Source of the DNA: Endomychus coccineus
Lineage: Eukaryota > Arthropoda > Insecta > Coleoptera > Endomychidae
NCBI GenBank assembly: GCA_958510875.1
Contig: OY294069.1
Location: forward strand, 177,984,868-178,048,867
Length of the DNA stretch: 64,000 nucleotides
Direction: 5' to 3'
Shown: piece after piece, positions 44,217-53,969 of the stretch
Layout of the letters: the number at the start of each line of letters is the position of its first letter
Position numbering within the stretch: the stretch's first letter is position 1
Program-made: the position numbers and the translations under genes
Notes under the pieces: generated by a model
What the model was told of the DNA's origin: nothing
Database searches by the model: none
Seen by the model: the letters and a program-made list of their open reading frames with translations, nothing else

Positions 44217-45180
44217 ATAAGAAATAATCACCCTTATCCACTAAAAATACTACTAAAGTACTGAGGACCTTTCGGCTACCAAGTAGCCATCATCGGAGTA
44301 CACTGATCGAAGGTGTCTTAACTTGTTCTTACATCTATAAACTGGTTGTATTACAAATTTAGAAAACAAACTATGGAATTTATTAATTACTGAAGAACGA
44401 TGAGTGAAACTTTTGAATTTTATTGAAGTATTTGAAGGTAATGGCTCTAATTTGGTAAGTTGGCTAACTTTCCAACCGCCTTTATGTTTATAAATTAAAT
44501 TATTGATCAAAGATTTGTGGTAACCATTGTCGAACGCAATTTGCTGAAGTTTCTCAACTTCGTTGTTATAATTTTGATGACTCATAGGTACGTTCAATAA
44601 TCTTTGAACTAGATTATTAAACGTAGCCATTTTATGATTAAATGGTGTAGCTGAATCCGCCGGGGTATAACTATTTGTTTGAGTGGGTTTTCTGTATATG
44701 TCGAATTCCAAGTGATTACCATCTTTTGTAATGTTAATATCAAGGAAAAGAAGCTGATTATCTGTTTCTATTTCGACAGTGAATCTCAGTGAATCAAATT
44801 GGCTATGAGGCGTGTTCAAAAATCAAAATCTTCACTTGTAATCACGATAATGTCATCAACATATCTATACCAAACTTTTGGGAACTGATTCAATTTTGAT
44901 TTTGAGAAGGTTTCAAGTTCGCTTAGAAAAATAATGGCCAAAAAAGGAGTGAGTGGATTGCCCATTGTACATCCGCTTGTTTGCTTATAGCAATTTTTGT
45001 TTAAAGTGAAATACTTTTGCTCCATACATTAAGACGTAAAGAGCACGTACTCTGCACAGTTTCCATCGGGAATATTAATATTTGAAAGCCATTTCTTCAG
45101 AATGTTTACCGACTCAATGATTGAGGTATTTATAAATAGTGAAACAATAGCGCGAGCCCTGAGTGTAAAATATCCTAGTG
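44217..45180 (-). pseudogene. PLE: reverse transcriptase domain, endonuclease deleted
   Basis: The minus strand reads VNILKKWLSNINIPDGNCAE, then QTSGCTMGNPLTPFLAIIFL and WYRYVDDIIVI (catalytic YVDD), then after a one-base frameshift near 44,818 FTVEIETDNQLLFLDINITK and the DIYRKPTQTNSYTP motif typical of Penelope-type RTs. The frame runs through the linker FHSLFSKFVIQPVYRCKNKL and then directly into SVYSDDGYLVAERSSVL, which is the terminal hammerhead-like region. The GIY-YIG domain kept in the related 18.2 kb copy is therefore deleted. The N-terminal part of the RT is missing and a stop lies near 45,030. Confidence 0.87.
44258..44301 (-). ncRNA. hammerhead-ribozyme-like motif, one core change
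   Basis: Minus strand: stem I GTACT/AGTAC (five pairs), core CCGATGA (the usual U at position 4 is C), extra T, stem II GGCTAC-TTG-GTAGCC, GAAA, GG-T-CC as stem III, then TC. The single core change probably abolishes cleavage. The terminus GATTATTTCTTA follows. Confidence 0.6.
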
Positions 45181-45376
45181 AGCTAGTTGGGATCATTAAG
45201 CACAAAAGGTCACTTCAAAACTTTACAATATTTATAATTCTCAAATAAATCATTCTATCTCCTTAAAATATTGAGTTTCTACCCTACTCTTCTTACTTGA
45301 CTTTTCGCTTAAGAAATATTCCTGATATCACTTGTTTCTCTGGTTGTTCCGAATTGAAAGAAATTATACATGAGGA

Positions 45377-45565
45377 TTGAAAAATAAACCTCACAATAGA
45401 AATAAGTGTAGACATACTTCATTTTATGGTAATTGTATTGGAAAATTATTACCACGTTATAATAATTATTTATACCGGGATAAAAATAAACCGTTCAAAG
45501 CTAGGATCATAAAATACTACAATATATTGAAGCAAGAAAAGTTGAAGCAGCATACCCGTTGGTAA
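45377..45565 (+). CDS. 62-codon open frame, unknown
   Basis: Reads CRHTSFYGNCIGKLLPRYNN and ends KQEKLKQHTRW. Very basic with two Cys. No family recognised. It sits between a PLE and a LINE relic with no visible promoter or partner exon, so it may be part of a decayed transposon or chance. Confidence 0.15.
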   Translation: MKNKPHNRNKCRHTSFYGNCIGKLLPRYNNYLYRDKNKPFKARIIKYYNILKQEKLKQHTRW

Positions 45566-45859
45566 GTGATAGATAGTGCACCTTTTCATCGCTTCTATTA
45601 GATACTGTAAAGTCATTCAAGAATCTGAATTTTTGCTCCACCAAATATATTGTAGTAGATAAACGAGTACAAGAAGACTAGAGCTGATGTAGTATTTCCA
45701 ACAAAACCGATGAAGTATTTTTGACGTCGCAATAACGCGAAATCTTGTTCGAACGCGAGAAGCAAGACGACCTATAATGTTAAAAGTACATTTTAGGCAG
45801 AATGCTCAAATAGCAATATTTCTAATAAGGTCAAACAACCTTTTTCTATTACCTCATAA
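45566..45859. other. no gene recognised
   Basis: No gene or repeat recognised here. Confidence 0.4.
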
Positions 45860-47135
45860 GCTTCTAACTTATCTAAGGTATTTGAGATGTGTCTGTATCA
45901 ACGCACTTATAGTACTTTCTCGCATATGATATCACCATACGAACATGAATTTGTCCAAATGAAATCTACGGTTACGAATCTTACTTGTCTGAACACGCAT
46001 ATTGCTGTTCTTGACAACCAAGGACAGTTTGACGTGATATATACAGATTTTTCAAAGGCCTTTGATAAACTTTATCACATTATTCTTCTAGGCTAGCTCA
46101 AATTCATTGGGTATAGTACCTTCTTAGTAGCATTTCTTTGCTCATACCTCAACAATAGATCGCAGTTTGTGCAGTATTACAGTCAAATATAAGATTCATT
46201 TATCAGCAAATCCGGTGTGCCTCAAGGCTCAAACCTTGGTCCTCTACTGATCTACTGTTCCTGTTATTTATTAATGATTTGGTTGAAGCCATAATCGGCT
46301 TGAAACTAATTTTTGCTGATGATTTGATAATATTTTTAGAAAGAAAGACCATAGCTGACTGCTCTATGCACTACGCAGTGATCTGAACAATATTTTTGAA
46401 TGGTGCGCCAACAATAAATTGAGTCTCAATATTAGTAAATGTTGTGTTGTTAGCTTTAGTCATGAAGTGATTTCCTTGAATCATTTTTTAGATTCAGTAG
46501 TCATTTCTCGTAGTACTACAGTCAAAGACTCAGGTGTTCTATACGATCATCAGTTCACTTTTAATCTACAAATAAGTGATATGTGTGCTAAACCTAATAA
46601 AACTTTAGAGCTTATACTTAGACATTCCAAATATTTCAACAATTGGGAGGTACTACAAACACTATTCAATTCATTGGTTAGACCAAAATTGGAATACACT
46701 TCGCTCATCTGGAACCCTATAAATTCAATATTACACTAATTGAGAGCATTCAACGTAAAATTTGAAAGATCTCTGGTTCAGAACTTTCAATATCTTTCTT
46801 AACAAGAGGTTTTAACCATTAATTATTATTATATACTTTTGATTGTCTGACACTTGAACTGAGAGAGGAATAAGGAACGCAATATGACATAATTTGTTGA
46901 ATAATAATATTGACTGCAGTTATTTATTACATAACTTAAATTTTGTTGTACTCAGATTATCTTCTCGCTGTCCTTTAACTCTTTACAATGATAGATCTAC
47001 TACAAATATTTTATCTAGATGTCCGATATTTGACATGACAATAACAAACTTTGATGCTATTTGTTCGCAATGTGACTTATTTTTCAATAGTATTCAGTAT
47101 CTTATTAGTGTAGTCAGGTAAGGTTATTTGGTTTC
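45860..47135 (+). pseudogene. CR1/Jockey-type LINE reverse transcriptase, degenerate
   Basis: The + strand, with several frame changes, reads FDVIYTDFSKAFDKLYHIIL (RT motif A), SGVPQGSNLGPLL (motif B), LIFADDLIIF-like (catalytic ADD, near 46,310), WCANNKLSLNISKC, then the thumb in a 106-codon open frame (46,419-46,739): VVISRSTTVKDSGVLYDHQF and LFNSLVRPKLEYTSLIWNP. 3' pieces extend to about 47,110. The endonuclease and the first ORF are absent. It abuts a PLE terminus at about 47,150. Confidence 0.82.
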
Positions 47136-47199
47136 AGTCGTATACAGATATTTGTGTTTCTGCTCGTTTCAGTGACCTGGGCATTTTTAATTGAAATTG

Positions 47200-47390
47200 G
47201 TGCGATAAGAAAGCTTTGTGCTGATACAATTAGTCTTAAGAAATCCCGTTTCAGACATAATACGTCTTCTGATGATGGTCGTGAGACCGAAACGTACGTA
47301 AAGACGAAAATAATAAGCATATGTGTTAGTGTGACCTATTTGCCGAGAATTTATATATAATTCATACCTGGGTCAAAAATCATTATTAAG
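47200..47390 (+). mobile_element. PLE terminus (same family as 22.86 and 27.48 kb)
   Basis: CTGATACAATTAGTCTTAAG, the hammerhead-like motif, then GTGTTAGTGTGACCTATTTG and CCGAGAATTTATATA, followed by TACCTGGGTCAA, as in the copy at 22.97 kb. Confidence 0.78.
47263..47306 (+). ncRNA. hammerhead-ribozyme-like motif, best copy
   Basis: Stem I CGTCTT/AAGACG (47,263-68/47,301-306), core CTGATGA (47,269-275), an extra T, stem II GGTC-GTGA-GACC, GAAA (47,289-292), CGTACG, then TA (47,299-300). All invariant positions fit. ACGTACGT around the short stem III is self-complementary, which would allow dimer formation. Confidence 0.74.
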
Positions 47391-48535
47391 CAAGAAGACC
47401 GCAACAACACTAGTCTTGTTGTTAGAAAGTGTCTAACGGCTCTAACACGTGCCCGCATCGATGCCCCTAGATTGGTGTGACCCACGGTCGTACATACCGG
47501 TCTGGAAACTCGAGCTTGTTTCCTATGTGAGAACTGAGTCGACTTTCGCGTAGTACCAGAAGATACCACGTAGGAGTATTTTCTGAAAACTGTCAGTTGA
47601 CTTGTAAACACAAGGCATACCTGCGTTTACAGAATCGTTTTACCACTTCGTGATCCAAGCGCCAGCTGCTGACTGAGCGAGGGACTACGAGTTTGACGAC
47701 GCGTAAGCGACTAATGCCAACCATAGAGCTTCCGGACCTGTATGTACGACCGTGGTGTGATCATACTTCCGTCTCGATCGGTTTTCCTATGCTGATAGCC
47801 CAGAGGCCTGCGGTAATAACGCTCCGCTTCAACAAAAGAAGGAATCGCGAATATTCAGAATCTCTAGGAGCAGCTAGTAGGTAGCTTCTCAAAATGCGCC
47901 AACTAATTACATTATGCACATTTACAAAACTTGGATTATATTTCATTAAAACTGCATCATGCACATAGTCAACGTTTCATACAAAACAGCCTGTACATAC
48001 GCCGCAAAACTTCCGACACGGTTCATATATCTACTTTTAATCTCCAGAATCAGCTAATATCATCCCATATAGATAAATCTGTCTGATATCGAATGCTCGT
48101 GAATATGAGTGGATATGGGAAGCCATTTTTCAAATCAGGCGTTTAAAGTAATTTGTTTCTGGAGGCGTAATGGAGCGTTTAATGAGTAGCTCTCCGCCGC
48201 CAGTGGGCAAGGGACCGGCAAATTGAATCGTTCCCGACTGCACACCACTTGGGGCCAACACAAGATATTCTTTTTATTCGTCTTTTGCCTCCAAGAATCG
48301 TACGATTTAGATATCGCGTTCTAATTCTCCTAAGCTATGGTGCTATTTGCAACCATATCATATATTTGGCAATCCCTTTGAAATCCTTATCTGAAATTGA
48401 ATGTTTTATCAATTCGCACACTAATGATCAACAATATATTCTAAACGTAATATCATAGTTGCAATTTATTATCATTCTGTTGGGCGTTAGCCCAATCAAC
48501 ATTCTGTGGGATTTTAAGCCATGCTCAAACCCGGG
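47391..48535. other. no gene recognised; one shared repeat piece
   Basis: 47,597-47,620 (CTGTCAGTTGACTTGTAAAC) is repeated in reverse complement at about 62,480. Short frames show no domain. Confidence 0.45.
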
Positions 48536-48542
48536 TTGACAT

Positions 48543-48570
48543 ATGCTTCGATGGTGTAGTGGATAAGAAC
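48543..48570 (+). other. tRNA-like 5' half (A box), possible SINE head
   Basis: GCTTCGATGGTGTAGTGGAT followed by AAG fits the D-arm/A-box of a tRNA. No anticodon arm or B box follows; a PLE terminus begins about 35 bases later. Confidence 0.35.
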
Positions 48571-48599
48571 ATAGCTCAAACGGTCTAATCATCTGGAGC

Positions 48600-48860
48600 A
48601 CCTATCCGCTGAAAATATTTTTAAAGTACATTTTGGCTACCAAGTTGACATCATCAGAGTAAACTAAATTATAAATCAAAATGTGCCTGTTCATTTCCAG
48701 CTGAGGGTAATCCCTTGTTTACATTGTTAGTCCAAATATTATTTGAACAGGCACATTTTGATTTATAATTTAACTTACTCTGATGATGGCTATTTGGTAG
48801 CCGAAGGTCCTCAGTACTTAAATAGTATTTTTAGTGGATAATGCTGATTATTTCTCATTT
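48600..48860. mobile_element. inverted pair of PLE termini
   Basis: The minus-strand copy (about 48,665 to 48,605) has CTGATGATGTCAACTTGGTA. The + copy (48,740-48,850) has CTGATGATGGCTATTTGGTA (core 48,780-786), CCGAAGG and the GATTATTTCTCA end. GAACAGGCACATTTTGATTT is mirrored around about 48,710. The + core is intact, but one A of GAAA is lost. Confidence 0.72.
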
Positions 48861-49499
48861 ATAATGTAATGGCTGATTCTATTCAATTTTAAACAATATT
48901 ACATGGGGCATGGGAACGTTTTTACTTTCATATGAATTTAGGTTGAACGTTCCTGGGTTTGTTGAAAAAAATTAAATTTGATAGATAAGTGTCTAGTCGT
49001 TGATTCGGTTAAGAATGAAAAAAACATCAAAATTACTGAAATTGGTATAAATTATAGGGTTCATTGAATAATGTGCATGTTCATAATTCCGGTTAACAAC
49101 GCCAGATAGTTTGAACCTAGTGTTGCGAAACATAAGCGGTGACAAAAGAATGTCTGTTCAAATAAGTTTTACGAAAATGAATTCTTCAGAAGAACATAGC
49201 GATTGAAAATGCCAATAAGCTATTTCCTGAAAGCTGATGACGATATGACGAAATCTTTGATTTATTTCAAACATTTGCAATGAAATGTCTCTGCGACCAT
49301 GATCAAAAAATTTAAATTGAACGTTATAGAGAAACATAATAAACAATAATAACACATCGGAACGGATATTCAGCTTTTCTATTGATATAACCCTGAGATA
49401 AACGAATTGATTGGGGCAATTTTCCAAGTCATTTCCTGTTATAACCCTAAAACCGTCCGGAGATAGTAAAATACTGCGGAGAAATCCCCGTTTATGCAT

Positions 49500-49765
49500 T
49501 TCTAATGGACGCCATCTTTCCGGAAATGATGGAATGTTCTTTTGTCACCACAGGAGTGTTCATTTTCCGGTTGGATTGGCGGGCCCGATAAAAAAGAGCG
49601 CGCGGGCAAAGAGCATGAAAACGTTCGTAGCCCCGCTCCGCCGGCAAGACTAGTTTGTTACTTGTTTTGGGTCATTTAACAGATAAACGTTACCGGGTGG
49701 CCTTGCTGTAACGGCACCCAAGGCCCTTAGCGCGATGTCCGACTAAACGATACTTAAAGAGACCG
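49500..49765. other. GC-rich island, function unknown
   Basis: Runs such as GGCGGGCCCGATAAAAAAGA and CCCGCTCCGCCGGCAAGACT stand out from AT-rich surroundings. The open frame 49,411-49,653 has no recognised domain. It may be a foreign insertion, a regulatory region or a repeat. Confidence 0.3.
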
Positions 49766-49929
49766 ATTTATAAAATTCATTCTAGATTACTCACTTAGGA
49801 CGGAGAAGACGTTTTTGTTTTAGATTGACAATGTTTCAGATAGTCTTACATTCGTAGTAAAGGATCATGGATTACACTAGACGTTGAAGCATTTTTATTT
49901 CGACGCGAATAGGATTGTAATCGACCATT

Positions 49930-50040
49930 GGATTGAATAATATAAATAAGAAACTATCACACTTATCCACTAAAAAAACTGTTGACGTACTAAGGTCCTT
50001 TGAGCTACCAAGTAATTATCGTCACATTAAACTCAGCACT
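49930..50040 (-). mobile_element. PLE terminus, decayed
   Basis: AATAAGAAACTATCACACTT, ATCCACTAAAAAAACTG and GGTCCTTTGAGCTACCAAGT match the 44.2 kb terminus. The hammerhead core is lost. Confidence 0.6.
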
Positions 50041-50251
50041 TTAACAGCATTTTCAAGGACGGCATGATATTCGTCACAATTTGATTCCGGGGATCGGTCA
50101 AGGTCTCAGGTAAATCTTAAGGGTGCCTGAAACTTGTCACACAAAGCTTTCTCTGGTAGGAACAGAGAGGATGGGCGGATATTGCTCATTATGGCTAATT
50201 GAATATTTATTATATATCTATGGTTTCGGCGTAGTGTAAATTCATAATACT

Positions 50252-50706
50252 TCGGAAGTTGGAGAATAAAACTCAAATTTTACACAAAACTTTTAACATT
50301 CAATTTAAAATGCTGACAAATTGTTTCACCACACTGTGGCATTATCAAAGCGAAGTGTTATCAACTAAAGCTAAATCTGAAAGTATGTCCTTAAATATCA
50401 GGGATTAGAATGTGGTACAAATTGAGGGATGGGGGTGGATAATGATGGGAGTGTGCTTACAAAATTGTCCGCTTGTCACCGCTTGTTAACAATTTTGTAA
50501 ACACACTCCCACCATTATCCACCCCCATCCCTCAATTTGTACCACATTCTGATCCCTGATATTTAAGGACATACTTTTAGATTTAGCTTTAGTTGATAAC
50601 ACTTCGCTTTGATAATGCCACAGTGTGGTGAAACAATTTGTCAGCATTTTTAAATTAAATGTTAAAAGTTTTGTGTAAAATTTGAGTTTTATTCTCCAAC
50701 TTCCGA
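50252..50706. mobile_element. 455-bp foldback with near-identical arms (PLE-type termini)
   Basis: GGAAGTTGGAGAATAAAACT at the left is mirrored at 50,687-50,706. The arms of about 215 bases are almost identical, with a short loop (about 50,474-50,492). Each arm contains TTTGATAATGCCACAGTGTG followed by GTGAAAC, a hammerhead-like arrangement with two changes in the core. It is probably an inverted pair of truncated termini of a further PLE family. Confidence 0.7.
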
Positions 50707-50809
50707 TGAATATTTATTGCTTATTGAGACTAAGACAGGAGCTACAGACAGACCAACCAAAATATTGCATAAAGAATAAGCTTCAAACGGTTTTCCCTCA
50801 GATTTTTCT

Positions 50810-51424
50810 GCAGAAACATTGGATTCCCGAGACTTAAAATGCGTCAAAGAAAATATGTACAATAGACGAAGCAAATCATTGCCAACTTTGCCTCGCTCTG
50901 CCAACGAAACTCACCGTTATCTGCAAGAACATTCGTACAAAACGTCCAGAGAGGAACATTTTGTTCTGAATCTAATGGTTTCCTAAATGTAATTGTAATT
51001 TCTAGCTGCCAAACAAATTTGAAATTTTGATGTAAGTCGTGTTTTATATACGTGGATGGCACATTCCAATACTGCACAAAATTTTTCACACAACTATTTA
51101 CTATACATGGTTACATAAATGTACAATGCTGATTATTTGATGGATTATTTTATATCCGACGAAGCCACTTTTCCACACCACATTTGGGTTGAAGCTTCTC
51201 CAACTCTAAATAAAACGACGAACGCTTGCGAGTCCTTTCACTCTCATTTAAATAACTCTTTTCATTATAGATCACCGAATATTTTTAATTTTATTTTGTT
51301 AAAATTTCAAATAGAAGTGTACATAAAATGTAATAATGTAGCTATTCCTTGTAAATCTGAAAACTCAGCCACAATTGGGAGATTCGTTCAAAAATTATTG
51401 TTAGATTTGCAACAAATAAGATAA
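50810..51424 (+). pseudogene. MULE-like transposase fragment
   Basis: The open frame 51,119-51,424 has TTNACESFHSHLNNSFHYRS and PNIFNFILLKFQIEVYIK. This is the conserved C-terminal block of MULE-type transposases (TNN..ESFH...N......PNI..F...L). Upstream, in other frames, RSKSLPTLPRSANETHRYLQ (about 50,860-50,920) may be an N-terminal piece. The catalytic domain is missing. Confidence 0.55.
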
Positions 51425-51649
51425 CTTCCCTCTATTTTGTTAAAATTGTTTTTTTGATATACAGGGTTCTCCATAATAGACTACCCATTTTAATATTTGA
51501 ATTAAAAAATTTTTAGTTAACAAAACAAACTTTTTATTTTACTAAATTACAGCTAACTCTTATTTATGATAACTTATAAATATTTGGCTAATTTAATTCT
51601 AACTTTCAAAAATCACGTCTCCTAAATGACCTCCACCAACTTCAACACA

Positions 51650-53018
51650 TTTTTCAATATTAGATAAAAAATGGTTCATTACACGGCGTAGCAAACCTTC
51701 GTCTATTCCTTCAACTTCTTCACGAATTTAGACTTTCAGTTCCTCGATTGTACCTGAACGACTCGCAAACACTTTGGCTTTTAAATATCCCCACAAGAAA
51801 AAATCGGGTGCCGTTAAGTCGGAGGACCTCGAATGCCAAGGCAAATCTCCGAATCGAGAAATGAGTCGGCCATTAAACATTTCTCGCAGGACCCTCATTG
51901 AGTTTCTGGCGGTATGAGCTGTTGCCCCAATATTAGATAAAAAGTGGTTCATTACACGGCGTAGCAAACCTTCGTCTATTCCTTCAACTTCTTCACGAAT
52001 TTTGACTTTCAGTTCCTCGATTGTACCTGAACGACTCGCAAACACTTTGGCTTTTAAATATCCCCACAAGAAAAAATCGGGTGCCGTTAAGTCGGAGGAC
52101 CTCGAAGGCCAAGGCAAATCTCCGAATCGAGAAATGAGTCGGCCATTAAACATTTCTCGCAGGACCCTCATTGAGTTTCTGGCGGTATGAGCTGTTGCCC
52201 CAATATTAGATAAAAAGTGGTTCATTACACGGCGTAGCAAACCTTCGTCTATTCCTTCAACTTCTTCACGAATTTTGACTTTCAGTTCCTCGATTGTACC
52301 TGAACGACTCGCAAACACTTTGGCTTTTAAATATCCCCACAAGAAAAAATCGGGTGCCGTTAAGTCGGAGGACCTCGAATGCCAAGGCAAATCTCCGAAT
52401 CGAGAAATGAGTCGGCCATTAAACATTTCTCGCAGGACCCTCATTGAGTTTCTGGCGGTATGAGCTGTTGCCCCAATATTAGATAAAAAGTGGTTCATTA
52501 CACGGCGTAGCAAACCTTCGTCTATTCCTTCAACTTCTTCACGAATTTAGACTTTCAGTTCCTCGATTGTACCTGAACGACTCGCAAACACTTTGGCTTT
52601 TAAATATCCCCACAAGAAAAAATCGGGTGCCGTTAAGTCGGAGGACCTCGAATGCCAAGGCAAATCTCCGAATCGAGAAATGAGTCGGCCATTAAACATT
52701 TCTCGCAGGACCCTCATTGAGTTTCTGGCGGTATGAGCTGTTGCCCCAATATTAGATAAAAAGTGGTTCATTACACGGCGTAGCAAACCTTCGTCTATTC
52801 CTTCAACTTCTTCACGAATTTTGACTTTCAGTTCCTCGATTGTACCTGAACGACTCGCAAACACTTTGGCTTTTAAATATCCCCACAAGAAAAAATCGGG
52901 TGCCGTTAAGTCGGAGGACCTCGAAGGCCAAGGCAAATCTCCGAATCGAGAAATGAGTCGGCCATTAAACATTTCTCGCAGGACCCTCATTGAGTTTCTG
53001 GCGGTATGAGCTGTTGCC
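51650..53018 (-). repeat. 273-bp in-frame tandem repeat, five units, with 819-bp period
   Basis: TTTGACTTTCAGTTCCTCGA or its TAGACTTT variant starts units at 51,728, 52,001, 52,274, 52,547 and 52,820. Units one and four share TTTAGACT and GAATGCC; units two and five share GAAGGCC; unit three has GAATGCC without the stop. The pattern 1=4, 2=5 implies a second duplication of a three-unit block. Confidence 0.93.
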
Positions 53019-53745
53019 CCATCTTGTTGGAATAGTGAGGCATTGTTTAGTAATCCTCGTCTATTTAATTCTGGAATGAGAAATGTCTCTAGCATATTAA
53101 CGTAGCGCTCGGATGTTACTGTTACAGCGCGGTTATTTTCATCCTCAAAAAAATAAGGGCCAATAATACCAAAAGATCCTACTCCACACCACACAACAAC
53201 TTTTGGATTATGGAGGGGTTCTGTGTAAAGATTTCACGAGGATTTTCATTCGACCAGTATCTAAAATTTTGTTTATTGACCATGCCGTTCAAATAAAAAT
53301 TTGCTTCGTTGGTCATTAGGAGACTGTGAATTGCTCCTTGATGTAAATTGAAAAATTTTTGACAAAATGCTAACCTTGCTTCTTTATCTTGATTGCTAAG
53401 GTACTGTGCCATTTGGTATTTATAGGGATGAAATTTTAAATCCCTTTGAAAAATTCGATCTAAGCTTCCCTTCGATATTCCTAGGATAAGGGTTTGTCGA
53501 TTAGCATACCTTTTAGGATTTCTCGCAAACACAATTCCAACTCGTTCAATATTTTCTGGTGTACGAACTGTTCTTTGTACAGAACCATTTTCACGCCAAT
53601 GACGAACCCATAACTTAACAGTTTTACGATTTGGCGCGTGACCCCTATTGTTGTTATTAAACTGACGCCGGAATGAACGCCTAACTTCTTCTTAATTGCT
53701 TCTTATGTAAGTTTCTACACAAACTACTACGTTGTTTGACTGAGT
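51650..53745 (-). pseudogene. mariner-type transposase with five tandem copies of a 91-residue segment
   Basis: Minus strand from 53,745: a short N-terminal piece, a frameshift near 53,690, the helix-turn-helix region (RKTVKLWVRHWRENGSVQRT), FHPYKYQMAQYLSNQDKEAR, then LLMTNEANFYLNGMVNKQNF. The first catalytic Asp of the usual DEA is Asn here. After a second frameshift near 53,185: WCGVGSFGIIGPYFFEDENN, FQQDGATAHTA (second Asp) and SSDLTAPDFFLWGYLK (third Asp, 41 residues between). The segment GATAHTA...NHFLSNI (273 bases) is then repeated in frame, giving five copies of the third-Asp block. Two copies carry the same stop (TAA for AAA). Not functional as a transposase. Confidence 0.85.
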
Positions 53746-53969
53746 AATCCATGAAAGTTCAAACGGATGTTGAAATAATGTCTCAAAGCAAAAAAATTAA
53801 ATAATTATTAATTTAAAATGTATTTGTGACTGGCGCCTACTTGATTAATAATTTACTAAAATCCCAAAGACTATAGAAGATAATCCCACAGAGAACAACC
53901 TATTTAGTTATCTCGTAGGTAGTTTATTAATAATATAAAATGGGTAGTCTATTATGGGGACACAATCCA

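Larger units (their letters stand above)
51462..53966 (-). mobile_element. Tc1/mariner-type element with amplified transposase segment
   Basis: The ends carry CATAATAGACTACCCATTTT (51,472) and its complement (about 53,939-53,957). The outer bases (CAGGGTTCT against TTGTGTCC on the other strand) have diverged. TA precedes the left end. The element encodes one transposase on the minus strand. Confidence 0.82.
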
